46,445 nt of DNA from Patescibacteria group bacterium (GCA_018969385.1 JAGWYL010000005.1:1-46445); one strand, 5' to 3'; positions 30,976-39,516 are shown, counted from the first letter of the stretch. Translations and numbers: made by a program. Notes: generated from the sequence alone by a model not told the origin.

Positions 30976-31854
30976 ATGGATGAAGCGTCAAGGAAGCGCA
31001 TGGAGGAACTCGAAGCGATGATGGCATCGCCCGAATTCTGGGCGGACAAGGCGGCGGCGCAAGCCGCGGTCGCGGAATACCAGATGCTCAAGGAAGGCGG
31101 CGGCGGCGACCCGCACGACCGCGGCAACGCATCGCTTGCGATACTCGCGGGCGCGGGCGGCGACGACGCGGAAGATTTCGCACGGATGCTCCGGCGCATG
31201 TACGAAGGCTATGCGGCGCGGAAAGGGTGGGGCGTGCGTGAACTCCATGCGAACGAGAATGACCACGGCGGCTACCGGAACGTCGTGCTCGAGATCATCG
31301 GCGCGGGCGCATACGGACGGCTGAAGCACGAATCCGGCGTGCATCGCCTGGTACGGCAGTCGCCCTTCAACGCGAACGCGAAGCGGCAGACCTCGTTCGC
31401 GATGGTGGAAGTCCTGCCGACCCTGGTGCCGACCGACAAGGTCGTGCTCGAGCCGGACGATATCGAGGTGCAGTTCGCCCGCGCCGGAGGCGCGGGCGGG
31501 CAGAACGTGAACAAGCGCGAGACCGCCGTGCGCATACTCCACAAGCCGACGAACCTTTCCGTGCACGTCTCTTCGGAACGCAGCCAGCTCGCGAACCGCG
31601 AGAAGGCGCTCGAGCTCCTCGCGGCGAAGATATTCGCGAAAGAGGAGGAGAAACGGCTCGCGGAAGCCCGCGGACGCTCCGTTTCCGCCACGACGGCGAA
31701 CGAATGGGGCAGCCAGATGCGCTCCTACGTGCTCCATCCGTACAAGATGGTGAAAGACCACCGCACCGGACACGAATCGGGGCAGCCGGAAGCGGTCCTC
31801 GAAGGGGATATCGACGATTTCATAGAGGCTGAGCGCGCCCGAAGCGCGGACTAG
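30976..31854 (+). CDS. prfB: Peptide chain release factor 2, short N-terminal domain
   Basis: The 292-residue protein is a class I release factor. The stop-codon reading motif SPF occurs in [12 protein letters not shown] (about 129-140), which is the RF2 type that reads UGA and UAA. The catalytic GGQ lies in [14 protein letters not shown] (about 173-186). RF2 is normally about 365 residues. Here the N-terminal helical domain is reduced to roughly 50 residues before the central domain. There is no upstream frame or slippery site for the programmed frameshift known from other bacteria. TACACT lies seven bases before the ATG. Confidence 0.9.
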   Translation: MDEASRKRMEELEAMMASPEFWADKAAAQAAVAEYQMLKEGGGGDPHDRGNASLAILAGAGGDDAEDFARMLRRMYEGYAARKGWGVRELHANENDHGGYRNVVLEIIGAGAYGRLKHESGVHRLVRQSPFNANAKRQTSFAMVEVLPTLVPTDKVVLEPDDIEVQFARAGGAGGQNVNKRETAVRILHKPTNLSVHVSSERSQLANREKALELLAAKIFAKEEEKRLAEARGRSVSATTANEWGSQMRSYVLHPYKMVKDHRTGHESGQPEAVLEGDIDDFIEAERARSAD

Positions 31855-31886
31855 AGCTCATTGCGAAACCTCCGGCAAGCGCTCGC

Positions 31887-31926
31887 ATGGTTCGGAAGAC
31901 CGGGGAACAGGCTTCTTCCGAACCGT
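31887..31926. repeat. Hairpin repeat family H, copy C
   Basis: GGTTCGGAAGA and TCTTCCGAACC enclose a loop with GGGGAACAGGC. It is nested in an outer repeat, AGAGCTCATT at about 31854 and AATGAGCTCT at about 31947, so the full element spans about 31853-31957. It follows prfB. Confidence 0.78.
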
Positions 31927-32039
31927 ACGCCGCAAGCCGGTCTTGAAATGAGCTCTGGATAGGCCATGCGCGCATCCCGCAGTCCCCAGCGGCGCACGGT
32001 TTTGGCATGCGTCGCCGGGTAAGGTACAATGAGCCGGTC

Positions 32040-32720
32040 ATGATCTATTTTGAGAAAGTGATGAAGCGATACGGCGAAGACGCGCCCGCGCTCGAAGACA
32101 TCACCCTCTCCATCGCGCCCAAAGAGTTCGTTTCCATCGTCGGACACTCGGGCGCCGGCAAGACGACCCTCTTGAAGCTCCTGCTCGCGGAGGAGAAGCC
32201 GACTGCCGGGTCGGTCTTTTTCGAATCCGTGAACGTGAACGACCTTCCGTCTTCCGCGCTGCATCGGTATCGCCGCAAGATCGGCACCGTGTTCCAGGAT
32301 TTCCGCCTCATCCCGAACAAGACCGCGTACGAGAACATCGCATTCGCCATGGAAGCGGCGGGCCGCACGGATGAGGAGATAGCCTCGGACGTCCCGTACA
32401 TCCTCGACCTCGTCGACCTCGGCGGGAAAGCCAACAGCTTTCCCGACCAGCTTTCGGGCGGGGAGAAACAGCGCGTCGGCATCGGCCGCGCCATCGTAAA
32501 CCAGCCGGACATCGTCGTCGCGGACGAGCCGACGGGGAACCTTGACCCCATCAACACGTACGAAGTCGTGCAGATACTGAAAAAGATAAACGAGCTCGGC
32601 ACCACGGTCATCATCACCACGCACAACAAGGGCGTGGTGGATTCGGTGGGACGCCGCGTCATCACCGTTGACCGCGGACGCATCGTGCGGGACGATATGC
32701 AAGGCCAATACGTACTATGA
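32040..32720 (+). CDS. ftsE: Cell division ATP-binding protein FtsE
   Basis: The 226-residue ABC ATPase works with FtsX to control peptidoglycan hydrolases at the division site. Walker A GHSGAGKTTLL is at about 35-45, Q-loop VFQDFRLIPN at about 84-93, the signature LSGGEKQRVGIGRA at about 138-151, Walker B IVVADEPTGNLDP at about 158-170 and the H-loop THNK at about 195. TACAAT lies nine bases before the ATG at 32040. Its stop overlaps the ftsX start by four bases. Confidence 0.95.
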   Translation: MIYFEKVMKRYGEDAPALEDITLSIAPKEFVSIVGHSGAGKTTLLKLLLAEEKPTAGSVFFESVNVNDLPSSALHRYRRKIGTVFQDFRLIPNKTAYENIAFAMEAAGRTDEEIASDVPYILDLVDLGGKANSFPDQLSGGEKQRVGIGRAIVNQPDIVVADEPTGNLDPINTYEVVQILKKINELGTTVIITTHNKGVVDSVGRRVITVDRGRIVRDDMQGQYVL

Positions 32721-33652
32721 TGAACCTCGATTGGATGATGTTCCGAAGAATGTGCGTTGCGGGCGCGAAAAGCTTCGCGCGAAGCGGCGTCGTCTCCTTC
32801 GCCACCGTGCTCATCATGACGGTGACGCTCTCCATCATCACCGGACTCATCTTCCTGTCCGGCCTCCTCTCGTTCACGCTCTCGACCATCGAGCATAAGG
32901 TGGACGTGAGCGTGTACTTCGTCACGTCCGCCGCGGAGCCGGACATCCTCGCGCTTCAAAGCCAGATTGAGAAGCTTCCGGAGGTCGCGTCCGTCACGTA
33001 CACGTCCCGCGACCAGGCGCTCGCCGATTTCCGGCAGCGGCATGCGACCGACCAGCTCACGCTCCAGGCGCTCGACGAGCTCGGCGGAAATCCGCTCGGC
33101 GCGTCGCTTTCCATCACGGCGAAGGACCCTTCGCAGTACGAGAGCATCGTGAATTTCCTCGGGAGCGGCTCGGCGCTTTCGCAAGGCTCCGCGTCCATCA
33201 TCGACCGCATCAACTACGACCAGAACAAGGCAGTCATAGACCGCATCACGGCGGCCATCGGCGCGGCGGAGAAGGCCGGCATGATAGTGGTCCTCCTCTT
33301 CGCGCTCGCGTCCGTCATCATCGCGTTCGCGACCATCCGGCTCGCCATCTACACCGCGCGCGACGAGATATCCGTCATGCGGCTCGTGGGGGCGAGCAAT
33401 GCCTACATCCGCGGGCCGTTCATCGTCGAAGGCGTCATTTCAGGCGCCATCGCCGCGCTCATCACGCTTCTCATCTTCTATCCGGCCACCTGGTACGCGG
33501 CGGGCGCGACCGCTTCCTGGCTCGGCGGCTTCGACTTCTTCGCGTACTACCGGACGTACTTCGCGCTCATCTTCGTGGTCATCCTCGGTTCGGGAGTAGT
33601 GCTCGGTGCGCTCGCGAGTTTCCTCGCGGTGCGTCGTTACCTACGCATATGA
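32717..33652 (+). CDS. ftsX: Cell division protein FtsX
   Basis: The 311-residue membrane protein has the FtsX layout: a cytosolic N-terminus, helix 1 (about 26-51), an extracellular domain (about 55-170, starting KVDVSVYFV) and a C-terminal three-helix block. That block includes ATIRLAIYTARDEISVMRLVGASNAYIRGPFIVEG at about 205-240. The external domain normally activates cell-wall hydrolases or their partners, and the secreted peptidoglycan-binding proteins in this window are possible clients. It is translationally coupled to ftsE by an ATGA overlap. Confidence 0.93.
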   Translation: MMNLDWMMFRRMCVAGAKSFARSGVVSFATVLIMTVTLSIITGLIFLSGLLSFTLSTIEHKVDVSVYFVTSAAEPDILALQSQIEKLPEVASVTYTSRDQALADFRQRHATDQLTLQALDELGGNPLGASLSITAKDPSQYESIVNFLGSGSALSQGSASIIDRINYDQNKAVIDRITAAIGAAEKAGMIVVLLFALASVIIAFATIRLAIYTARDEISVMRLVGASNAYIRGPFIVEGVISGAIAALITLLIFYPATWYAAGATASWLGGFDFFAYYRTYFALIFVVILGSGVVLGALASFLAVRRYLRI

Positions 33653-33755
33653 GGCAGCAGGGAGCAGGAGCAGGGAGCAGCGGTCAATTCCTTGGCACAC
33701 CGGGGCGTGAGCGTGTATCCTGCTACCAGCTACTGCTTACTGCTTACTGATTCTT

Positions 33756-35402
33756 ATGGCACGCGAAGGACACAAATACATATTCGTCATCGGGGGCGTG
33801 ATGAGCGGCGTGGGGAAGGGCATCGCCGTCTCGTCGATGGGACTCATCCTGAACCAGCGCGGCTACGCGGTGAACCTGGTCAAGATCGACCCGTACCTGA
33901 ACGTCGATGCGGGCACGATGAATCCGACGGAACACGGCGAGGTGTTCGTACTCAACTCCGGACTCGAGACGGATCAGGACATGGGGAACTACGAACGCTT
34001 CCTGAACCGCGACCTCACCTCCGCGGACTACATGACGGGCGGCATGGTCTATCAGTCCGTCATCGAGCGCGAGCGCTCGCTCGGCTACGGCGGCAAGTGC
34101 GTGGAAGCGATACCGCACGTGCGCGACGAGATACTGCGTCGCATCGAAGCGGCCGCGGAACACAACGGCAGCCGCATCTCCGTCATCGAAGTGGGCGGCA
34201 CTGTCGGCGATTTCCAGAACGCGCTCTTCATCGAAGCGGCGCGCGTCCTCAAGATGCAGCATCCGGACGATGTCACCTTCGTGATGGTCTCCTACCTGCC
34301 CGTACCGGGAACGCTCGGGGAGATGAAGACGAAGCCGACGCAGAACGCCGTGCGCCAGCTGAACGCCTACGGCGTGCAGCCGGACTTCCTCATCGCGCGC
34401 GCGAAGCATCCCCTCGACGAGAAGCGCAAGGAGAAGCTCGCGCTCGCCGTATCCGTGCGCGCGGACCACATCATCTCCGCGCCGGACGTGGACAGCATCT
34501 ACGAGGTGCCGCTCAATTTCGAAGTGGACAAGTTCGGCGATGCGCTTCTGGAGACGCTCAAGCTCCCCACGGAACGGCAGGCCGATTTCACCGAATGGAA
34601 GAAGTTCGTGGAGAATACGCGCGTCACGGAACCGGAGGTCACCATCGGCATCGTCGGCAAGTATTTCGATACCGGCGACTTCGTCCTCTCGGACGCGTAC
34701 CTTTCCGTCATCGAAGCCATAAAGTTCTCCGGCGCGAAGCTTGCCGCGAAACCGAAGATAGAGTGGGTGAATGCGAAGGATTTCGAACGCGGCGAGGACG
34801 TCGCGAAGCTCGCGAAGTACGACGGCATCATCGTGCCGGGCGGTTTCGGCGAGACCGGCATCGAAGGGAAGCTCGCCGCCATCCGCTACGCGCGCGAGAA
34901 TAAGATTCCGTACTTCGGGCTCTGCTACGGCATGCAGCTCATGACCGTGGAATACGCGCGCAACGTGGTGGGACTCGAAGGCGCGCATACGGTGGAGATA
35001 GATCCCGCGACGCCGCACCCCATCATTGACGTCATGCCGGACCAGAAGGATGTCATCGCGGAAGGGAACTACGGCGGCACCATGCGTCTTGGCGTCTATC
35101 CGGCGAAGCTCGCGGGCGGTACCATCGCGCGCGAAGCGTACGGCACGGACGCAATCGAAGAACGCCATCGTCATCGCTATGAGGTGAATCCCGCGTACGT
35201 CGAGCGGCTCACGGATGCGGGCCTCGTCTTCTCCGGCACCAGCCCGGACGGCGTCCTCATGGAAATAGCCGAACTGCCCAAGGAGAAGCACCCGTTCATG
35301 CTCGGCACGCAATTCCATCCGGAACTCCAGGCGCGCCCGCTTGCGCCGCACCCCTTATTCACCGCGTTCCTTGCCGCCGCGCTTCTACGCAGCAAGAAAT
35401 GA
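33756..35402 (+). CDS. pyrG: CTP synthase
   Basis: The 548-residue enzyme aminates UTP to CTP with glutamine and ATP. The synthetase domain begins VIGGVMSGVGKGIAVSS (about 11-27), with KIDPYLNVDAGTMNP and VIEVGGTVGDFQNALFIEA. The class I glutamine amidotransferase domain has VPGGFGETG, the nucleophile Cys in FGLCYGMQL (about 386-394) and the His-Glu pair in QFHPELQARP near 515. Repeated CTGCTTA units lie just before the ATG. The nuclease gene overlaps the stop by four bases. Confidence 0.96.
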   Translation: MAREGHKYIFVIGGVMSGVGKGIAVSSMGLILNQRGYAVNLVKIDPYLNVDAGTMNPTEHGEVFVLNSGLETDQDMGNYERFLNRDLTSADYMTGGMVYQSVIERERSLGYGGKCVEAIPHVRDEILRRIEAAAEHNGSRISVIEVGGTVGDFQNALFIEAARVLKMQHPDDVTFVMVSYLPVPGTLGEMKTKPTQNAVRQLNAYGVQPDFLIARAKHPLDEKRKEKLALAVSVRADHIISAPDVDSIYEVPLNFEVDKFGDALLETLKLPTERQADFTEWKKFVENTRVTEPEVTIGIVGKYFDTGDFVLSDAYLSVIEAIKFSGAKLAAKPKIEWVNAKDFERGEDVAKLAKYDGIIVPGGFGETGIEGKLAAIRYARENKIPYFGLCYGMQLMTVEYARNVVGLEGAHTVEIDPATPHPIIDVMPDQKDVIAEGNYGGTMRLGVYPAKLAGGTIAREAYGTDAIEERHRHRYEVNPAYVERLTDAGLVFSGTSPDGVLMEIAELPKEKHPFMLGTQFHPELQARPLAPHPLFTAFLAAALLRSKK

Positions 35403-36142
35403 GTCCGCTTTCTTTCGTCTCGCTCAACATAGAGAAACGGAAGCACCTCGACGCCGTACTTCCGTTCCTCGCAAAGCGAGCCGCGGACGTCGTCTGCGTG
35501 CAAGAACTCTCGGAGCTTGATATCCCCGCTTTCGAGAAGGAACTGGGCGCGTCGGCATTCCTGCCGATGTGGCGCACGGCGGACGACAGTCCGGACGGCG
35601 ACGGCCCCGGCACGCTGGTCGGAGTCGGCATCTTTTCCCGTCTCCCGTTCGTGAGGACGGATACCCGCTACTATCATCGCGCCGCCGCGGGTACGCCCAC
35701 GTTCGCGGATAAGAGCGTGGAAGAGAAACGCGTATCGCAGAACCTCGGCGTGCTGCTCGCGGATGTCGAGAAAGACGGCGTGACGTACCGGAGCGCGAGC
35801 ACGCATTTCACCTGGACGCCGGACGGGGAAGCGGATGAGTATCAGCGCCAGGATGTGCGCACGATGCTCGACCTCCTCGAATCTGAGGGAGAGTACGTAC
35901 TTTGCGGCGATTTCAATGCGCCGCGCGGCAAGGAGATATTCTCTGCCATTTCCGCGAAGCTCAAGGACAACGTGCCTTCCGAGTACGAGACGAGCATCGA
36001 CGGGAACATCCATCGGGCCGGCGCGCTTCCGTACATGGTGGACGGCCTGTTCTCGACTCCCGGCTACGCGGTGTCCGACGTGGAAATGCACTGCGGCGTC
36101 TCCGACCATTGCGCGCTCACCGCAACCATCAGACGAGCATAA
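35399..36142 (+). CDS. Endonuclease/exonuclease/phosphatase family protein
   Basis: The 247-residue protein has the EEP fold signature: SLNIEKRKHLDAVLPFL with the metal-binding Asn, VVCVQELSELD (Glu at about 39), GVGIFSRLPF, STHFTWTPDG (His at about 133), LCGDFNAPRGKEIF (about 163-176) and a C-terminal GVSDHCALTA. EEP enzymes cleave DNA, RNA or phospholipid and inositol phosphodiesters; the substrate here is open. The start overlaps pyrG by four bases. A second, different EEP gene is at 45324. Confidence 0.87.
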   Translation: MSPLSFVSLNIEKRKHLDAVLPFLAKRAADVVCVQELSELDIPAFEKELGASAFLPMWRTADDSPDGDGPGTLVGVGIFSRLPFVRTDTRYYHRAAAGTPTFADKSVEEKRVSQNLGVLLADVEKDGVTYRSASTHFTWTPDGEADEYQRQDVRTMLDLLESEGEYVLCGDFNAPRGKEIFSAISAKLKDNVPSEYETSIDGNIHRAGALPYMVDGLFSTPGYAVSDVEMHCGVSDHCALTATIRRA

Positions 36143-36165
36143 CCCTGCGCCCCTTCTTGATTTTC

Positions 36166-36183
36166 CGATCGGTTCGCCGATCG
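36166..36183. repeat. Small UUCG hairpin after the nuclease gene
   Basis: CGATCGG, TTCG, CCGATCG form a perfect seven-base stem with the very stable UUCG loop, 24 bases after the stop and 14 bases before palindrome P3. Confidence 0.6.
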
Positions 36184-36196
36184 ATTCGCTCAAAAG

Positions 36197-36250
36197 CGCA
36201 AAGGCAAAATGTTACCATATATACATATATGGTAACATTTTGCCTTTGCG
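36197..36250. repeat. AT-rich palindrome family P, copy 3
   Basis: A 54-base palindrome with 26-base arms and a two-base centre. The core reads GTTACCATATAT on the left and ATATGGTAAC on the right, so the T-to-C change seen against the other copies is matched on the opposite arm. The outer arm is CGCAAAGGCAAAAT. Confidence 0.87.
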
Positions 36251-36326
36251 GGAAGCGGGGCGCGTCTGCGGAGATTCGGAAGAGCTCGCACCGGTTCAGT
36301 GCGGCTTCGGTGTACTATGAGCGGGC

Positions 36327-36929
36327 ATGCGCGAATACGAGCTCAAGTTCCTCGCTGTCGAGCCGGAGGCGGTCGAAGCGAAGCTGCGCGTCATAGGCGC
36401 GGCGAAGGAGAAGGAATTCTCATACACGCTGCGCGCTTTCGATTTTCCGGGATTGCCGCTTGCGGGTAGGCACGCGTGGATACGGCTTCGCACGGACGGA
36501 ACGGAAACCACGCTCGCGTGGAAGAAACGGCTCGGCGTTTCCGTAAATGACGGGAGCGTGCGCGATGAGGGGATGGAAGAAGTGGAGACGGCGGTCGGGG
36601 ATTTCGAAACGATGACGATTATCCTGAAGAACCTCGGACTCATACAGAAATTTCATCAGGAGAAGAAGCGCATCCGGTACGTGAAGGGAGACATAGAGTA
36701 TGACCTCGACACCTGGCCGCTTATCCCGCCGTACCTTGAGATAGAAGGGCCGAGCGAAGAAGCCGCCGAGGCCGCCGCGCGCGAGCTCGGCTTCGACCCG
36801 TCCGACGCGAAGGTCTGTTCCGCATCGCAGGTGTATCGCGTGCACGGACTCGAAGTGAACGAATACGCGTTCCTCGGATTCGAGAAGCAAGTGAAGCATG
36901 CGGTTCCGCTTGAAAAGGTCGGTACTTAA
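36327..36929 (+). CDS. CYTH domain protein (class IV adenylate cyclase/thiamine triphosphatase-like)
   Basis: The 200-residue protein has the CYTH tunnel signature. The N-terminal YELKF carries the ExExK-type acidic/basic pattern. Later strands include WIRLRTDGTETTLAWKKR (about 51-68), MEEVETAVGDFETM (about 77-90), KKRIRYVKGDIEYDLDTWP (about 112-130) and PYLEIEGPSEEA (about 134-145). CYTH proteins bind triphosphate compounds with Mg2+ or Mn2+ and act as cyclases, thiamine triphosphatases or tripolyphosphatases. The activity is not decided. TACTAT lies eight bases before the ATG. Confidence 0.87.
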   Translation: MREYELKFLAVEPEAVEAKLRVIGAAKEKEFSYTLRAFDFPGLPLAGRHAWIRLRTDGTETTLAWKKRLGVSVNDGSVRDEGMEEVETAVGDFETMTIILKNLGLIQKFHQEKKRIRYVKGDIEYDLDTWPLIPPYLEIEGPSEEAAEAAARELGFDPSDAKVCSASQVYRVHGLEVNEYAFLGFEKQVKHAVPLEKVGT

Positions 36930-36935
36930 AACCGA

Positions 36936-36968
36936 GTAAAACTAGGACATCGGATGTCCTAGTTTTAC
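36936..36968. terminator. Palindromic terminator-like hairpin after the CYTH gene
   Basis: GTAAAACTAGGACATC, one base, then the exact complement ending in TAGTTTTAC. The A/T flanks allow action in both directions. It has the same one-base centre as the REP and enolase palindromes. Confidence 0.68.
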
Positions 36969-36995
36969 CTCGAAACCCTTGGCGCCAAAAGATAG

Positions 36996-37027
36996 AGGGG
37001 CGGTCTGCAAGGATTGCAGCCGCCCCT
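36996..37027 (-). terminator. Intrinsic terminator of the 37051-37440 gene
   Basis: AGGGGCGG/CCGCCCCT and CTGCAA/TTGCAG stack with one bulged base. On the minus strand it is followed by CTATCTTTTGG and on the plus strand by TTCGTTT. Confidence 0.78.
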
Positions 37028-37050
37028 TTCGTTTACTCCCTGAACTCGGC

Positions 37051-37440
37051 TTAGCTTACGTACCGGCGGACCGACTCCGTCGGAATCGGACTCGGGAATG
37101 TCCGAACCGGCGTCGTCCTTTCGAGGAAGCGAAGCACCGCATCCGCGTGCTCCGGCTCTGTAATCCAGACGAACCATCCGGGACGAACCCGCCGCAGATG
37201 CGTGAGGTCATCCCTCCCGGTGAGCGAGAAAACGAAGAGGTCCTCGTTCTCATGCAGCTTCAGGTGGTGCGTCGCCGGATGCAGCGGAGGCAGAACCTCC
37301 ACGAGCCCGGTAAGCGTGCGCTTGGAAAGCGTACGCCGCGTGCTCGAGACCCGTTCGATTTCAGCGTGTGAAATCAACAGGCGCTGCGCACCGGCGAGAT
37401 GGGCGGAATCCAAAAGGACTCCGCAGGCGTAAAAGATCAT
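37051..37440 (-). CDS. Orphan hypothetical protein with Shine-Dalgarno start
   Basis: I do not recognise this 129-residue protein. It begins MIFYACGVLLDSAHLAGAQR. The middle has LVEVLPPLHPATHHLKLHENEDLFVFSL with four histidines, and RPGWFVWITEPEHADAVLRFLE follows. There is no signal peptide or strong membrane segment. AGGGGG lies a few bases before the ATG at 37440, and the earlier in-frame ATG at 37455 overlaps that ribosome-binding site and is rejected. It has its own promoter region and terminator, like the other Shine-Dalgarno-led orphans. Confidence 0.65.
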   Translation of the reverse strand: MIFYACGVLLDSAHLAGAQRLLISHAEIERVSSTRRTLSKRTLTGLVEVLPPLHPATHHLKLHENEDLFVFSLTGRDDLTHLRRVRPGWFVWITEPEHADAVLRFLERTTPVRTFPSPIPTESVRRYVS

Positions 37441-37496
37441 ACAAACCCCCTTCAATCAGGTTGAGCGTATATTGTCGCACAATAAAGTATAAAAGC

Positions 37497-37524
37497 AACC
37501 CCGCGCCCGTGAGGGCGCGGGGTT
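37497..37524 (-). terminator. Intrinsic terminator of metK
   Basis: AACCCCGCGCCC and its exact complement enclose a four-base loop. On the minus strand, the direction of metK, GCTTTTATACTTTA follows. The metK stop is 18 bases upstream. Confidence 0.88.
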
Positions 37525-37541
37525 AAGCCATCCTGTGGGGT

Positions 37542-38597
37542 TTATCCGAGCTTTATGACCTCCTCCCAAGGCCGACCCGCAACGCCGAAGTGGCCGTATG
37601 CGGCCGTCTGCCGGAAGATGGGGCGCGTGAGGCCGAGTCGTTCGATGATAGCCTTCGGCTTGAAATCGAAATGCTTGGCGACCACGTTGGAGAGGTTCTT
37701 TCCGCTCTCGTCGAACGCTTCCACCATGACCGGTTCCGCGCGCCCTATAGCGTAGGCGACGGACACGAGCACCTTCGTGCCGAAGCCGTTCGCCACGAGG
37801 TTCTTCGCGACGAAGCGGCACATGTACGCCGCCGATCGGTCCACTTTCGTCGCGTCCTTCCCGGAGAACGCGCCGCCGCCATGCGGCATGAGGCCGCCGT
37901 ACGTATCCACCATTATCTTCCTGCCGGTAAGTCCGGCGTCCGCTTCGAATCCGCCCTGCACGAATCGTCCGGTCGGATTCACGAGGAGCTCGATGCCGGA
38001 TATGTCGCCGAGCACCGCGGGAAAGAGATGCTTCACGAGTCCCGCGCGCACATCCTCCAGGGTCGCATCCTCCGCGTGCTGGGTGGAGGTGAGCGCCGTA
38101 ATCACGCTGCCGTTCTTTATCGTCACCTGCGTCTTCCCGTCCGGACGCAGGAAGGGAAGCGTGCCGTCGCGGCGAAGCGCTTCGAGCTTCCGTGCGAGCG
38201 CATGCGCGAGCACCACGCCTTGCGGCATATACTCCGGCGTCTCGTTCGTCGCGTAGCCGTACATGATGCCCTGGTCTCCCGCGCCGCCGGTGTCGACACC
38301 CATGGCGATGTCGTTCGATTGCGCAGCGACCTTCACCAGGACATCAAGCGGCTCCGTGTAGCCGATATCGGCATACACTGCCCGCGCGATGGCTTCATAG
38401 TCCACCTTTGCGTTGGTCTTCACTTCGCCGCCGATCATGAGCGTGCCGTGGCTGCCGAACGTCTCCACCGCCACGCGGCTTTTCGGGTCTTCCGTAAGGC
38501 AAGCGTCGAGTATGGCGTCGGAAATCTGGTCGCAGACCTTGTCCGGATGGCCGGCAGTCACGCTTTCGGTGGTATAGGTTGAGAGAAGATGGAACAT
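37542..38597 (-). CDS. metK: S-adenosylmethionine synthetase
   Basis: The 351-residue enzyme makes S-adenosylmethionine from methionine and ATP. Motifs are SVTAGHPDKVCDQISDAILD (about 12-31), QSNDIAMGV and GAGDQGIMYGYATNETPEYMP (about 105-125), the lysine loop DTYGGLMPHGGGAFSGKDATKVDRSAAY (about 231-258) and RAEPVMVEAF. It is shorter than the usual 380-400 residues, mainly in loops. A run of CTGTCA/GCTGT-like repeats precedes the start. The SET-domain methyltransferase in the window would use its product. Confidence 0.95.
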   Translation of the reverse strand: MFHLLSTYTTESVTAGHPDKVCDQISDAILDACLTEDPKSRVAVETFGSHGTLMIGGEVKTNAKVDYEAIARAVYADIGYTEPLDVLVKVAAQSNDIAMGVDTGGAGDQGIMYGYATNETPEYMPQGVVLAHALARKLEALRRDGTLPFLRPDGKTQVTIKNGSVITALTSTQHAEDATLEDVRAGLVKHLFPAVLGDISGIELLVNPTGRFVQGGFEADAGLTGRKIMVDTYGGLMPHGGGAFSGKDATKVDRSAAYMCRFVAKNLVANGFGTKVLVSVAYAIGRAEPVMVEAFDESGKNLSNVVAKHFDFKPKAIIERLGLTRPIFRQTAAYGHFGVAGRPWEEVIKLG

Positions 38598-38908
38598 AAG
38601 AATAGCTTACAGGTGACAGCAAACAGCTGACAGGGATACGAGATAATGCAAATGAATACGCTCCTTAGGGAGCGTATTCATAAGAATATCTGTCCCCGAA
38701 GGGCTGGAGGGGGCACCGTTTCCTTTCGGAATGGTTGCCGGCGGGTCATAAAGCCAGTTCTCTCGCCGCGCTCTGGATAGGTATTCAGTTGTGCGGATAC
38801 GATACCATGCCCCGGGTCCCGTTGGGAAACGGGACCCGGGAACATTGCTTTTTCATGATAGATGTTATAATATGCACTCGTGCAATAGAAAACCCATGGG
38901 AGGGTTAC
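38598..38908. other. Intergenic region between metK and the 38909 orphan
   Basis: It holds the repeat-rich metK upstream sequence. A 12-bp hairpin TGAATACGCTCC/GGAGCGTATTCA lies at 38653-38680. A perfect 13-bp hairpin CCCGGGTCCCGTT with GGGA loop lies at 38811-38840. The promoter of the orphan is TATAAT at about 38868-38873 with TTGCTT upstream. No gene is supported in the first 200 bases. Confidence 0.65.
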
Positions 38909-39223
38909 ATGGAGTTCGATTGTCTGTTTACGATTGACGGGCGGAAGTTTTCCGCCCGATGGGATGGCCACCGCTGGTCTGTCCACGAGTGGGTGGACGG
39001 GAAGTGGTATGACACGCACTCGCTTTCAGAATCTGCGCGCCGCGCCATCCTCGCGAAGTTCGGATTGCCAGTGACCGCGTGCGTGTTGCCGCTCTCGGAA
39101 GTCTTCCACGTGTCGCCCGCGGAGCTCCAGAAGTTCCGCGAGACATACGGCAAGACCTGCGGACGCGAAGCGTCCGTTGTCACGGGCGATATCACCGGCA
39201 TCGCGGCAGACCTGGCCGCCTGA
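38909..39223 (+). CDS. Orphan hypothetical protein with promoter, Shine-Dalgarno and terminator
   Basis: I do not recognise this 104-residue protein. The first half has a small aromatic beta pattern (CLFTIDGRKFSARWDGHRWSVHEWVDGKWYD). The second half has helices (SESARRAILAKFGLP, SPAELQKFRETYGKTCG). GGGAGG lies five bases before the ATG. A canonical -10 (TATAAT) gives a leader of roughly 30 bases. A strong terminator follows at 39273-39324. This complete, self-contained transcription unit contrasts with the leaderless genes around it. Confidence 0.72.
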   Translation: MEFDCLFTIDGRKFSARWDGHRWSVHEWVDGKWYDTHSLSESARRAILAKFGLPVTACVLPLSEVFHVSPAELQKFRETYGKTCGREASVVTGDITGIAADLAA

Positions 39224-39272
39224 TCTTTCCCCAAGCGGGGATACGACGTTCCTGTTGGCATGGGAACGACCA

Positions 39273-39324
39273 CGGGCGCATCAGGGGAAGAGCACCGCTC
39301 AACCCTTGATGCGCCCGCCTCTTT
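39273..39324 (+). terminator. Intrinsic terminator after the 38909 orphan
   Basis: CGGGCGCATCAGGG pairs with CCCTTGATGCGCCCG across a 16-base loop and is followed by CCTCTTTTT. A second small hairpin, CGTTCC/GGAACG, precedes it. Confidence 0.83.
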
Positions 39325-39439
39325 TTGTCGGTGTCGATTGGACACATGTATCGCCGCGGCAGGTGCAAGTCTCGCGAAAAGAGGAAGTGCAAGATTTGAT
39401 AAATCTGCTAAAGTTCAGAAACTACGATTCGTAGTCATT

Positions 39440-39512
39440 GCGGGATCATCTAGTGGTAGGATGCGACTCTCTGAAAGTCGTCACCTTGGTTCGAATCCAA
39501 GTCCCGCAGCCA
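39440..39512 (+). tRNA. tRNA-Gln(CUG)
   Basis: The acceptor stem TGCGGGA/TCCCGCA, D-arm CATC/GATG, anticodon stem CGACT/AGTCG with loop CTCTGAA, T-stem CTTGG/CCAAG and encoded GCCA are present. The discriminator is G. Confidence 0.92.
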
Positions 39513-39516
39513 ACTC

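Noticed and set aside
1257-31854. Alternative genetic code with UGA as glycine, known in some CPR lineages
   Set aside because: TGA ends many genes at the expected length (for example 1257-1259) and an RF2 that reads UGA is present.
30952-31854. Programmed +1 frameshift in prfB
   Set aside because: The frame is uninterrupted from its ATG, and the usual CTTTGAC slippery site is not found near the start.
27825-35351. Long antisense frames over glmS and pyrG (27825-29711, 33744-35351)
   Set aside because: Same shadow effect; composition is Arg/His-rich with no domain, while glmS and pyrG are unambiguous.
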